In this document: piece after piece, positions 25,920 through 38,542 of the stretch
Numbering within the stretch: the stretch's first letter is position 1
How the letters are laid out: every line of letters begins with the position of its first letter
Assembly (NCBI GenBank): GCA_027257055.1
Contig: JAPVLO010000001.1
Location: forward strand, 12,795,501 to 12,859,500
Source: Cephalopachus bancanus
Taxonomy: Eukaryota > Chordata > Mammalia > Primates > Tarsiidae
DNA length: 64,000 bases
Reading direction: 5' to 3'
The notes under the pieces: model-generated
What the model was told of the DNA's origin: nothing
What the model saw: the letters and a program-made list of their open reading frames with translations, nothing else
Databases searched by the model: none
Program-made: the position numbers and the translations under genes

Positions 25920-26590
25920 AGTCTGCAATTGAATTCATGAACTCATCCTAGAAAAAGTGTTCCATACCTCACGGCTGAATATCACTATGGTCATCTTCGA
26001 AGTCCTCCCCTTAGGAAGATTGGCACCAACCTGAATGTCATCAAAAGTCTCCCTTTCAATATTTCCTTTTTCTTTGGGTAAACAAAAAGTCATTGGGAGC
26101 CAGATCAAGTGAGCAGGGAGGGTTATTCAATACAGCCAACTGTTTACTAGCTGAAAACTCCCTCACAGACAGTGCTATGTGAGCTGGTGCATTGTCATGA
26201 TGCAAGAACCCCTTCAGGATCATTTTGCACACACCTTTCTCATGACAAGATTTTCAGTTAAGAGTTTCCTGTTTCTCTATCAATGTTTACTTGGTCTGCT
26301 ATGCTTCTCAGAGTCAGCTGATGATTTTGATGCACAATTTGACAAATTTTTGCAATGTGTATTTGTCACCTCTGCTCACTCTTGGCCATCCTGACCTCGC
26401 TTCATCAGTGATGTTTTCTGTCCCCTCAGAAAAACTTTTAATCCGTTTGTACACTGCCATTTTCCTCATGACATTGTCTCCATAAACTTGGACTAACATG
26501 TCCCTGATTTCACTTCCACTCTTGCCAAGTTTAACAAGAAATTTAATGTTTGTTCATTGCTCTAATTTAAGCTCCCGCATTCTTGTAATG
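25920..26590 (-). pseudogene. Mariner (DD34D) transposase fossil
   Basis: Read on the minus strand, the N-terminal DNA-binding part is plain (DMLVQVYGDNVMRKMAVYK, then GTENITDEARSGWPRVSR). A segment like LTLRSIADQVNIDRET follows. Later comes HHDNAPAHIALSVREF, then SLDLAPND. The second and third catalytic Asp (HHD and PND) are exactly 34 residues apart, the mariner signature. About 90 residues between KVCAKM and HHDN are missing, including the first catalytic Asp, and there are several stops and frame breaks. The copy cannot work. Transposases of this family cut and paste DNA at TA sites. I could not find both terminal inverted repeats. Confidence 0.85.
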
Positions 26591-26599
26591 GCACACAAA

Positions 26600-27882
26600 A
26601 ACATGCAACAACAGTAATGAACGTTACTCAGCAAGACACTTCCACACATCAACGGGAACACAGTTGTGAGACACTGATATACCAAGGTTATAAAACCTTA
26701 CCGAGTTGTTTGTACATTGATGCCAACGAAGGCACACAGAGGCAGATCGTGAACTTAACTGTCAGACCTTGTAGTCAGAGAGGCTACGAGGTTCATGGAC
26801 TGAGACCCCAACACTCCCATATGAGCAGGCCAGGAGTGGACGAAGAGTCAGGAAACGAGATAGGGAAGCAGCGGCCAGTGAGGTGGGAGACCAAGAGAGT
26901 GTGGTGTCCTGGAAGATAGGTCAGAAGATGTTCCGAGGACACATCAAATATTGGTGGTGGCAAGGTGGCGGAGATGGGGAGACCTCAAGAAAAACGAACA
27001 CTGGAAGCTGAATGCAGAATTTAGAAAAGCACCCATCTCCGGTGACTTCCATCAAAGCTATTTTGGTAGCTCCATGTAGCCAAAAGTTCTATTAGAGTGG
27101 TTTCAAGAGAGAATGGGAGGAAAATTTTAAAATAAAAAGTAAAAAATAGTCATTTGCAGTTATTTGAAATGAAAGGAATCAGAATAATGGTAGTTTAAAG
27201 GGGAAGTGGTATTTCATTTTGATTAGATTTGAGTTGTTTTATTTTCAAGATGCTTTAAGATAAAGTCTGTTTTAAGATTAAGAAATTAAGTCAAAATAAA
27301 GAAATAACACACTTGTTTTCTGATGGGAATGTCTTGTGGGTAGAGAAAAACTAACAGGTGGAGAAATGCAGAAAATTTTCTGACAAAGAAAATAGCTTCT
27401 AAAATAAAATGCTTTCACTGTTTATTATGATATCTGAAAGAAACCTCCGTTCACTATCACCCCTCACCAATGGACAATCAGAAATGAGGTCTGCAAGGAA
27501 TGTTTCTCTTTGCTCTGGAATGAAGCTTTGTCTTCATTTCTGGAGGACAGCCCAAATACATCTTTCTTTTGGAAATGTTTTTTGAATGCTCAAATATATT
27601 TGAGACACGACATTTGTAAACTAATGCCGTAATCATACTTTTTGTTGCTTTTAATAGACTTTAAATTGAACAATCAGACAGTACGGAATCCGACATCTTT
27701 GATTTGTGGCGGTGCTTTCCTGGACTTTAAGTGAAACTCTGACTTCTCAGGCGACACTGTAGTGTCTTCATAGACAATGTCTTGATAGACTTATTGGCTT
27801 GAGCTTTCCTGAGTTAATATTTCACCGATCTGGAACTGTACCCTTGAACCTTGTGAACTGTTGTCGTTTCCTCCCACCATAG
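26600..27882. other. Intron before exon B, with CpG-rich patch
   Basis: 26620-27050 has clearly more CpG and G than its surroundings (GGCTACGAGG, GACGAAGAGTC, GGTGGCGGAG) and a TATAAAA at 26691-26697. It may be the untranslated part of the adjacent mariner or an unrelated insertion. The rest is ordinary AT-rich intron running to the exon B acceptor. Confidence 0.4.
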
Positions 27883-28857
<975 letters not shown>

Positions 28858-29202
28858 TATTTGTTTTTTGTTGTTATTGTTGTTGTTGTTGTTTGGTTTT
28901 TTGGTTCTTTTTTTTGAGTCAGAATCTCACTCTGTCACCCAGGCTGGAGTGCAGTGGCACGCTCACTGCCACCCAACATTGACCAGCTGGGTTCAAGCGA
29001 TTCTTCCACCTCAGCCTTCCAAGTAGTTGGAACTACAGGCTTGCGCTACCACGCCCGGCTAATTTTTGTTGTTGTTATTTTTATTATAGAGACAAGGTCT
29101 CGTCAAGTTTCCCAGGCTGGTCTCAAACCCCTGGGCTCAGGCAATCCTCTCACCTTGGTCTCCTAAAGTGCTGGGATTACAGGTTGAGGCACCACATCCG
29201 AC
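28858..29202 (-). mobile_element. Alu, minus strand, with TTG-expanded tail
   Basis: Reverse-strand dimeric Alu. Its original A tail now reads as (TTG)n on this strand (28868-28890), and the linker also holds TTGTTGTTGTTATT. Flanking CAACTTT occurs at about 28846 and 29203. Confidence 0.92.
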
Positions 29203-29203
29203 C

Positions 29204-29857
29204 AACTTTTTTTTTTAATTACAGCAGAGGCCCTCTTCCTCCAGAAAGCCCTCACCATGACACACATGGTGTATATTTTAAGGTTTAAATGTGTCTTGAA
29301 ACTGACAAGACTGTATACTTAATTGTCCCTGGAAAACCCCAGACAACTGGCACCTTCACTCTAGCTCACCATGCTGTCCTTGCCTGTGGTCATGGACCTT
29401 TGCGTGGGCCAGATTTACATTTTAATGATTATGTCTTTGCCTTATGACCCTGAGGAGAAGGGTTGAACCAGGTTTTTACCAAATCCTCCAAGTATCTAGT
29501 GCATTTTGTTGCACTCTGTTTTATTTGATGCTTTGGGTTATTAAGGTAAAACTGCATATGGTAAACTTTCACACACAATAGACCAATTACATCTGTCCCA
29601 AACCTTTGCTACGAAAGGAATTGAAAGCCATTAATCATTTTCTTATGACTTATTTCCCCATCTTCTGTTTTCTTCAAATACTTCAGCAAGTTTTTGAAGT
29701 CTAGGAGGCTAATTACCACCCATCTTTCATGGCTTTCTTTCAAACATCCAGAAAACATAACTTTTTTTAAAAATTGGAAGACTGTGTAAATTATAATGCT
29801 TAAAATAGTCAGCCACCTCATCTTTGGAGAATACCCTCTTGCTTTTTGCAGCAGAGT
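29204..29857. other. Intron, unassigned
   Basis: No element recognised; moderately AT-rich single-copy sequence. Confidence 0.35.
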
Positions 29858-30110
29858 TGATTTACCACATGTTCTCACCCATAAGCAGACCCTGAACATT
29901 TACCATAATACCATAAGAAAGGGATTGGCAGTATCGGGATAATGCAGGGATTGAGGGTGGGGGCACATAACATCAGTAAGGGTACCTGATCTCAAACTAG
30001 GAAAAGTGGGGACCAAAGGGAGTCCCAAACTTCACCTGTACGATGTCTATTTGTATACCTAGTTCTGAATTGTAACCCACCTCTTTAAAATAAAATATAT
30101 ATTTTTTAAA
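29858..30110 (+). mobile_element. L1 3' end, + strand
   Basis: Starts at the end of ORF2 (ACCACATGTTCTCACCCATAAGC) and runs through a 3' UTR to AATAAAATATATATTTTTTAAA. The UTR has GGGATTGGCAGTATCGGGA like the young local L1, but then diverges, so it is an older relative. Confidence 0.85.
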
Positions 30111-30893
30111 TCCATATGAAATTATAACCAAATGAGTAAGGACCTTAAAGATATCCTTCACTGAGTATAGAATAAGGAAAAAAATGCTTCTATAAATGAA
30201 ATAAAGGTATGATCAGGGCAGGAGTAGAATTAGGAAAGCTCACTATATTGAAAGACAATCATATGTCATAAAAATTAAGAATAAAACAACAAAATGGGCA
30301 TTTATAAAAAGAAAATATCTCTTTCTTTTTGTTAATTTTGGGTCTTATTTTTGAATTACTGAAACACTCATTAAAGGCTTTTCCAACAAATGGACGTTTT
30401 CACCTCCAAAGAATTTCTGTCACTGTCCCTGAAATACAAACACCCTTTCAGACATTCTTGAAATAGCTCACGTGTCCTTCCATTGCATGTTTGTATGTGC
30501 TTGTGTAAGTTTGTGTTTAAATAAGTAACAACCAACATATAGAGAGAATTATTGTGACCTGATGCTTACATCAATTGATGAGGGAATGATTTGTAATATT
30601 CTAGTATCAACATTTTACTTGCTCTTTGGAAAATAGATAGCTATACATTAAAACAAATAATTGTTTGATTTTTAAAACCTCACAGTCCTTGGCAAGCTCC
30701 TGACATAGACTGTTTCTCTCTGCTGCTTCTTTCTACCCGTTTCTTCACCAATGGGCTCTTTACATAGCCTCTCCATGGGGGTCCCAGGCCAATCTGAGAA
30801 TCTTGGAATGTATTATATGGAACTACCTGCTGAGTTAGTACTCTCAGTAATGGGCTTTCTTTTCCAAATTTCATTATCAAAAAAACTTCTTTA
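30111..30893. other. AT-rich intron
   Basis: No repeat or gene recognised. Confidence 0.35.
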
Positions 30894-31115
30894 GGCCGGG
30901 CCTAGTGGCTCATGCCTGTAATACCAACCCTCTGGTAGTCCAAGGTGAGAGGTCTGCTTGAGAACAGAAGCTCAAGATCAGTTCTGGGCAGCATAGAGAA
31001 ACTTGACCTGTAGTCCCAGCTACTTGAGAGGCTGAGTCAAGCGGGTCACTTGAACCCATGAGTCTGAGGCTGCAGTGAACTATGTCAAAGTGAGATCTTG
31101 TCTCTAAAAACAAAC
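30894..31115 (+). mobile_element. Old Alu, internally deleted
   Basis: Head GGCCGGGCCTAGTGGCTCATG, a shortened left arm that runs directly into CTGTAGTCCCAGCTACTTGAG, and a right arm ending GATCTTGTCTC. The linker and neighbouring bases are lost. Its A tail grew into the purine tract that follows. Confidence 0.85.
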
Positions 31116-31122
31116 AGAAAAC

Positions 31123-31154
31123 AAGGAGGGAGGGAGAGAAGGAGAGAAGAAAAG

Positions 31155-31185
<31 letters not shown>

Positions 31186-31380
31186 AAGAAAGAAAGAAAG
31201 AAAGAGGGAGAAAAGGAAGGAGGAGAAAGAGAGAGAAGGAAGTAATGAAGGAAGTAAAGAAGGAAGTAAAGAAGGAAGGAAGGTAAGGAAAGAAAAACAA
31301 AGGAAAGGAAAGACAGAGGGAGGAAGGGTGGAAAGAGAGAAAGAAAAAGAAAGGAAGGAAGTAGGAAGGAAGGAAGAGAA
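31123..31380 (+). repeat. Purine microsatellite (GAAA)n/(GGAA)n from an Alu tail
   Basis: 31123-31242 is 120 bases without a single pyrimidine, made of GGGA, GAAA and GGAA units. Interrupted GGAA/GTAAA repeats continue to about 31380. It begins at the A tail of the old Alu, a common origin of such tracts. Polypurine runs of this length can form triplex DNA. Confidence 0.95.
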
Positions 31381-31390
31381 TAAGACTACT

Positions 31391-32194
31391 TTCTAAAATT
31401 GTGGATTCAGGGTACACATGCATGTTCACGACATGGACATATTTGTGCAGTGGTGGGGATTGGTTCTCAGGTGACCCATTCCCTGGATAGTAAACATTGT
31501 GCCCCATAGGTAGTTTCTGAACCCTACTCTGCCTAACTATTTTTTAATTGATAACAAAAGGCTCCAAGTATTACTTCAGGTAATCTGCTGAAGTGGGCGA
31601 ACTCACAGCCATTACCAGTTTCTTCCTACTACCATTCTCTACCTCGTTAGTCCTTCCTCTTTCTCCTTCTCAGGAAGGCTGTTTGGTTTCTCACTCCAAA
31701 GATGGCTGCCATAGTTGCCAAATATCTCCAAAAAGCCCACTCTGGTTCATGAGTCCCCATCAGTGACTTGTCTTTCCCGTCGACAGCGTGATTAACTTTC
31801 AATCCATCATGGCTGGCAAGGGAGTGCTCTTAGGTTTGCAGCACCCAGAAAACTGTGTACAGTCCTTGGATTTTCTTGAAAAAAACAAACAAGAAACTCT
31901 GAATGGTTTAACAACTGAAAGATTTCACACACACACACACACGCACGCACGCACGCACACATTAGCCAAATAAATGCCATATGGTGATAGGGTTTAGCGA
32001 CCTCAGGTCAGCTACAAACTGAATTCACTACAGGGGTCAATATCTTTCAATATCTTTCTTTCTTCATTTTCTGGGAATGATTATTTTTATGGTATTCACG
32101 TTTTTAAAAGTGCAATGAGAACAATTAAGATATATGATAGATTCATGTAAAGAAATAGTATATGTTACCTTATTTTAAAAGATAGATTTGGAAA
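31391..32194. other. Intron with (CA)n/(CACG)n repeat
   Basis: 31926-31960 is a CA run with four ACGC units embedded. The rest is single copy, and no gene is seen. Confidence 0.6.
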
Positions 32195-32545
32195 AAAAAA
32201 AATGCCAAGTGAAATAAACCAGACACAAAAGGACATTTGCCTGATTCCACTCGGATGTGATACCTAGAATAGGCAAATGCCTAGAAAGTAGAATAGTAGT
32301 GATTAGTCTTTTGCCTTTGAGACAAATTGTCAGGGGCTGATGAGAGGAAGAATAGGAGTTATCGTTTAATGGGTAAAGAGTTTCAGCCTGAAATGATGAG
32401 AAAGTTCTAAAAATGTATAATAGTGGTAGTGGCATAATGTTGTTAATGTATTTAATGTTACTGAATTGTACACTTCCAAATGGTTAAAATGATACATTGT
32501 GTGTCATATATATTTTATCACAATAATTTTTTTAATTAAAAAAAT
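32195..32545 (+). mobile_element. Old L1 3' end (L1M type), + strand
   Basis: AAGTGAAATAAACCAGACAC, GTCAGGGGCTGATGAG, ACTGAATTGTACACTTCC and a final TATTTTATCACAATAA follow the well-known 3' UTR of old L1M elements. Divergence is high and no tail duplication is visible. Confidence 0.8.
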
Positions 32546-32758
32546 TAAAAATAAAAGGTAGATTTGAAATGTCAACGAACTTTCTTGGAAGACTCAGGAG
32601 AAGAAAAAGATAAAAAGCAATCGGCAGAAGCTATTCAACTGTTTTGTAAACCATGTGACCAGAAGGGGTCCTGTGTGTAAGGGATTGGAATATACAGACT
32701 GGGATGTTATTTAAGCGACATTTTTCTTCAAGTGAGATTTGTTTTAAGTTGTTGCGTA

Positions 32759-32762
<4 letters not shown>

Positions 32763-32802
<40 letters not shown>
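32763..32802 (+). repeat. (GT)20 dinucleotide repeat
   Basis: Forty bases of uninterrupted GT, about 610 bases before exon C, with AT-rich TATGTATGTATATATG-like sequence after it. On the transcribed strand it yields UG repeats, the kind bound by CELF and TDP-43 proteins (family knowledge). An effect on exon C is inference. Confidence 0.97.
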
Positions 32803-32805
<3 letters not shown>

Positions 32806-33416
32806 AATCATATATATGTTTATGTATGTATATATGCATATCATTCCAGTTTGTTTGGCAGTTATAAACGATTAAACTTTTCATTTAAGTTCTTTAAATC
32901 AAAGTTGCAAACTTTCTTTTTTCCTAGAAATAAGTTTTGAACTATCATAGACTCTCTTTTCCTTCTTGCTGAGTAGAATTTTGCCACAATTGTTATGGCT
33001 TAACATCATTATGGGTTTTATTTTTTTAAAGTTGCTTGTCACATAAGACACAAAGTATTTGATATGAGTTACAGGGCAAGAAAAATGACAGCTTTTCTGT
33101 AGTTTGAAATTTTACTTTTCTTATTAAGAGGAAAATGTACTTTTTAAATAACTCCAGTATTTATAACACTAAAGTACACTTGTCATTTATTTGTCCATCT
33201 GCCTGTTAACTATTATTGTGGAAAAATCAGAGCTGGGCTCGGTGGCAGGGAAACAAAAGTGAGCCGAAATAGAAATGTATTAAAAGTAAAGACAGATTCA
33301 TTGTCTGCATGTCTATGTGAATATAACAACAATATAAATGAGTGTGCATGAACAATAACAAAGATATCAAACTAAGTAATGGATGAAACAACACTCTATC
33401 CCTTTTAAACTTTCAG
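32803..33416. other. Intron before exon C with an Alu head scrap
   Basis: Single-copy AT-rich sequence. At 33232-33246 it holds GCTGGGCTCGGTGGC, identical to the head of the young Alu at 401 but with no Alu body after it. Confidence 0.5.
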
Positions 33417-33617
33417 AAGCCATCTGGATTGCTCTCTTTATTGGATGAAGAAAGTCAAATGATTTGGTCAATGGAATCAAACCTTCCCAAAAAGCTACAG
33501 AGTCTCCTAGAATCCTCAAACACAAATGCAGTGTATTCGCCTGTTAAAGATGGGAATGGGAATGTCGCCCTCAAAGGTCAAGGAACAACGTTCACCATCA
33601 TGCACTATGCAGGAAGG
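33417..33617 (+). CDS. MYO16: MYO16 exon C: motor core to HYAGR
   Basis: This exon is 67 codons, opening with [14 protein letters not shown] and closing with [19 protein letters not shown] and HYAG are two of the best-conserved blocks of all myosin motors; the second lies just before the variable loop leading to the actin interface. Between them lies the class-specific part with [20 protein letters not shown]. This differs from the R/K-rich sequence of most myosins and supports MYO16. The acceptor is CTATCCCTTTTAAACTTTCAG and the donor is AGG|GTAAGC. Both ends are phase 0. No stop or frameshift is present, so the gene looks functional here. Confidence 0.94.
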
Positions 33618-34026
33618 GTAAGCTAACAGAACTGGATCGTTGATCATATACACGAATTCAGCCAAGGTCCTAGGGACAAGCTGTAATGTATTTGATATTC
33701 TGAGGTGTTATTATTTTGATAAATGAAAGCTGATGAAGAAGCCACAAAATTTACTTTTCTAAGCTCTTTTCTTTTTGCCTGGTAGGAAATTAATATCGTC
33801 TGAATGATGAAGCATGCTGAGTGATCCTTCTAATAATGTTTATAGAGTTATAACTTCATATGAGCAAAAGACCCTTGGATGTATTTAAAAATCTCTGCTA
33901 TACACTTTGGGATACTTTTTAGAATACAGACAAATGCTGGGCATCTGAGTTTGGTTGTCCTGAATATAGTTTTTAGTATTATTTTCCTTAAAACATGTCA
34001 ACCAGAGAAAGAAAGTGATGTTCATG

Positions 34027-34366
34027 CCAGGCTTGGTGGCTCAGTCTGGCATCCCAGCAATTTGGGAGGCTGAGGTGAGTGTATTACCTAAATCCATGGG
34101 TTCAAGACCAGCCCGGGCAACTTGGCAAGTCTACAATAAATAAAAAAATTATCAGGGAAGAATAGAAGACTGAGCAAACATCAGAAGTGAAAAAAAAAAT
34201 AGCCAGGCGTGGTAGCACGTGCCTGCAGTTTCGGCTACTTGAAAAGCTGAGGCAGAAGGATCACCAGAACCCAGCAGGTCGACGCTAGGGTAGCCATGAG
34301 CCCCGCCACTGCGCTCCAGCCTGGGTGACAGAGTGAGACTCCAATTCAAAACAAAACAAAACAAAA
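34027..34366 (+). mobile_element. Alu with ~45-bp insertion in the linker
   Basis: Dimeric Alu between AAAGTGATGTTCA and AAAGTGACTTTCA (about 34013 and 34366). Between the arms it carries about 45 extra bases (ATCAGGGAAGAATAGAAGAC and on) that belong to no Alu I know, ending in a second A run. The tail has become (AAAAC)n. Confidence 0.9.
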
Positions 34367-37300
34367 AAGTGACTTTCACATCTCTCACAATTCTCTAACC
34401 AGGTTTGTACAACATGCTTCTTCCTTCAAAATTTTCTCTTACTTGTATAAAAATCATCATACTCCATAGTCTTGCCAATTTCAGACTTCTCCAAGCTGAT
34501 TGCAATCTTTCTTCCATGACTCATCTGTCATTGCTCCCCTAAACAAGACCTCTGTTCAGGTTATATTTATTTTTTTTCTAATCCACTCACTGTTTTTCTG
34601 CATTCCCTACTTCTCTTAAGGTTTGAAATATTCTCTTTGTCTTCTTAACAAGATCAAATGTTATCCCTCTTTTAACACTTGAATCCATGTCCATTTATCC
34701 TAGATCCAAATCCCATCTGTAGTTAATGTCTTACACCTTTTCATTTGTCTCCTCTGTCCTCCAACCCCTACTTGGCTTCACTTAATACAACTTTCATGCT
34801 AGGGGGTAAAGCTTCTAGTCCCTGTCTTGCAACATATTTCAGTTCATTTCATCCAATGTTTTCTGAGATGCTGCTATATGCCAAGCATCCAGACTAGAGA
34901 ATCGAACTAAGTAAAACATCTTCCTTACACTCCAATATCTCAGATTCAGATAGGAAAAGGCAAATAAAAATATTAATAAGTATGTGGTATTAATATAATA
35001 ATATTAACAAATGTATATGTTACCACAGAGAAGGGAGCAATTGCTGGATCATAAAAGTAGAGAAATGTATTCCAGACCTAAGCCTTTAAGGATGAGTGAG
35101 AACAAACTAATTATATAAAAACAAGAGCATTCTTGTAAAGCCATAGATTTTAAAGTGTATGTCACGCGTATCACTCAGGGTTCAGTTGCATAAGACAGAA
35201 CCCACTCTAGCTATTTAAGCAGAGAGTGATTGAGTACCAGAAAATAACCACTGGGTGACTTTAAGTTGGACTCTCAGTGATGACCTGAAAACCATACTAC
35301 AGAACTACCAACACAGTTACACCCTCTCTTCAATCAGGAAGCCTCTGGCCAAGTTGAGAAGCTGATGCCACAGGTACTGATTCTCAGTGACTGCTAGCAC
35401 CTACGCAAGTTAAATGTCCATATCTTGGCACTCAACATCAAAGAAGCTAGTGACTAGACCTATGATCTCCATGGCTGGAGAGAAAAACAAACAGCTTCCC
35501 AACAGTGTATCAGCTACAACAGCAGAAGCAACAGCCGTGTGGCTCTTGCTACTTCTGCCTTCTCCATCTTGTGTGATTGTACCAGGTGGATGGAAACCAA
35601 AGAGCAACCAGATCTCAGGGGCAAGACAGTCAGGGAGACAGCTTTTCATTCTTTCAACCTCTGCAGTGCAGGAAGGCAACTAGGATGGATGTGGTGTACC
35701 AGTCTACCAGGTGCACCCACATCGTATTTGGGAAATGGCGTAAGAAGTTCGGTTAAGTGTAGGATGAATGTTAGGCGAAAAATCAAAAAAGGTTGGCTTG
35801 GGTCAAATCATGAATACATATGCTTGTACAACTTGTGTTAACTCGTGGAGTATTTTTAGGATGGAAAGATGAAGCAGAGAGAAAGGTAGAGGACTTGATA
35901 CAAGGTAGATTGGTAAAACAGGAAAAGGGACTTTGGAAATGCCAGTCAAGGTCTGCACTAGAACAACAGCAGTGGATGAAGAGAAGGTATTCAGAAGAAG
36001 AAGAAAGCTGGGGACAGTGACTGATTGGATGTGCAAAGCCGGAGACAGAGCCCGGAAGGACCTTGAGTGTTCTTGCTTGGCTCACTGACAGAGGATGGTA
36101 TTATGTCAACCAAGAAAGGAAACCCTGGAGGATGAAGCAGTTTGGAAGGAATGACATTCAGTTTCAGATGTTCTGCATTTGAGGTTTTTTTAATGGAAAT
36201 CCTAATACGATGCTAAAAATACTTGATGCCGGGATAAAAGAGGTTGGTTGTTTTTAGAAACGTGGTTATATACTTGGAAATGTGTGTCTTAATGATTCCA
36301 CCAAGGAAGAGCATGGAGATAACTAGGTAGTGGGGAACAAAATGTATCACAGAAACTGAGAGGAAGGAAGAAATAGGTCCAATAGAAAACACACCTGGGC
36401 AACATGACAGGCCAAAGATGCACTTGGTGGGATGATATCATAAGAGGGTTTGGTTGGTGAATGGGATGTGGAAAGAGAGTCAGTGGGAAGGAAAGAACTG
36501 TTTATGTTCTTTTATATTTAAGATGCTTAACTTTTAAACTTCATTATAAAGACAAGAATCTTTTAGTCATGTATTCAGACCGCTTAGTCTATATTTTCTT
36601 TATAGTAAACATGCATTGAATTATTAGGAATTATTTAAACATTTACAGTAAGGTATAATGTTTTCAGGAAATTATTTTCCTCACAATTTCATGGAAGTGA
36701 TTGTAGGTGGGTGTACACATGATCTGCTTTGTGAGTCTGTCTGTATTGTGTATTGGAGCTATGCCAGATGTTTGACACATGCTAATCGCAGTAATGTGAG
36801 TGGAAATTCGCTTTGGAATAATGGCTTTTAATTTATTTTATGTTTAGGGTTTTAAATTATTCTAGTCACTTAAAATTTCCATTTTACTTTAAATTGTTTC
36901 TAGAAAACTGGGGAGAAACGCAACTAACAGTTTAAACTAATATAATTATTTCACTGAGTTCTGATAGAAAAAAACAAAAAGGGGAAAATCAATTGATGAG
37001 TTGGTACAGAGCCTAAATCCCTGTGAAATCATGAATTTTCCTATCAGACCACCTCCATTTTTGAGCAAGACTTCCATAATAGGAGGCATTTTTTGATTTT
37101 ATAAAAATTTGTCATTTTACTCAGCTGTATTAATGAGTCTTAGCTGAAGGACTCCCTAAGGACTCGTTCCCATGCTACAGTATGGATAAAAGTAATTTGT
37201 GGCAACATGTCAATCCATATGCCCTTTGAATCATCAAGTATAACTACAAACACTTAAATGTTGAGCTATTGCAGTTTCAAAAAAAACAGAAGTTCATCCT

Positions 37301-38542
37301 GCATTTTATAAATCAAGAGATGTGGGAAAGTTAACTGATTTACAAGTCAACATGCAGGGTCTGTTTTGGACAGCAGGATGAGCTTTGCTGATTCCATCTT
37401 TGACAATAAAGTTGATCCCAATGGAGAGCTCAATGGCTCTGGAATTCTTGACTTTGTCTGTAACCACGTCTCTGGTGAGATGGATGGGGTAGAGCATATC
37501 TCTTATCACCACTTGCTCCTTCACAATGGGATTACCTGGGGTTTTTTTAGTGGAAATATGTTACATATCATAGAAAAGATAATTATTAGCACTGGCAATG
37601 ATACTGACATCCAGCTCCCACCTGCATGGACTCTCCCAACCCAATGGCTCTGACTAGGAAACCCGGCCATGCTTCTGAAGGAAGCATGAGTTTTCTTTGG
37701 AGCAGAGGCTCAGAGGTCCTTTTAGAAATGTTTAAGCAACATTACTTGAATTGTAGCTGAAGATTTTTTCTAAACACATTTGAATTTTTCATTACTCATA
37801 GGAGCATGGTGTATTTTTCAACCTCCATTACAGAAATATTATAAAGTAAATGGGGAGAGGCTGTGCATGAAATATTAACAGGGTCTCATTTATGAGCATG
37901 AATCTGAATTAAAGAAGGCTTTTAGGGTGTGTTGGTGGATTGTTTGTTTTAACAAATATTCAATCATATATGCGATGACCAGTTTAGAAGCTTCTCTTAA
38001 ACGTCTACCATTGATTTAAGTGACGAATAAGCATTAAACCCAAAATGTGTCTAATATTATTGTCGATTAAAAATAAGAATCTTGAAGGAGAGAAGAATTA
38101 TGGTTTGGCAAAAGATTGACTTTTACGAGAGCTGAATTTCCGCTAAGATGTTTCTAAACGAATTCTATCAGGAAATAATATTTTGAAGTTCCTAAATTTT
38201 GATATAAGAAAAGCGAATCGATTAGGAGGTAGTAAAACCATCTTAAGCAATAAAAGTCAAGTTAATTAAATACAGGTCAAAAATTAATAGTTATGCAATA
38301 TATGGCACCAACATATATGACTTTTGTTTGTCGCCTGGTCATAAGATCTTTGTCTGAAAGTTGTTTATCGTGACCGTTTATTTTATTTATTTATTCAAAG
38401 CAAATCTCTTTTAGATCTCAGATAAGTATCCTGTGGTGGTTGGTCTGAAGCATTTATAGATATTAAGTTGGTGATATTGTTTTTACAGCTAGGATGATAC
38501 ATCTCTGTTTCAGCTCGTTCTCTGCCCAAACACTTTCACATT
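34367..38542. other. Long single-copy intron stretch
   Basis: No repeat named with confidence; 35160-35700 may be an old LTR. At 37303-37524 a 72-codon minus-strand frame (with EQVVIRDMLYPIHL) looks somewhat protein-like, but I cannot identify it. From about 37990 to 38380 the AT-rich sequence retains many CpGs. There are no splice sites or starts that would make a gene. Confidence 0.4.

Noticed and set aside
31085..31507. 140-codon minus frame and its + strand counterpart in the purine tract
   Set aside because: Low-complexity translation of the (GAAA)n/(GGAA)n microsatellite.
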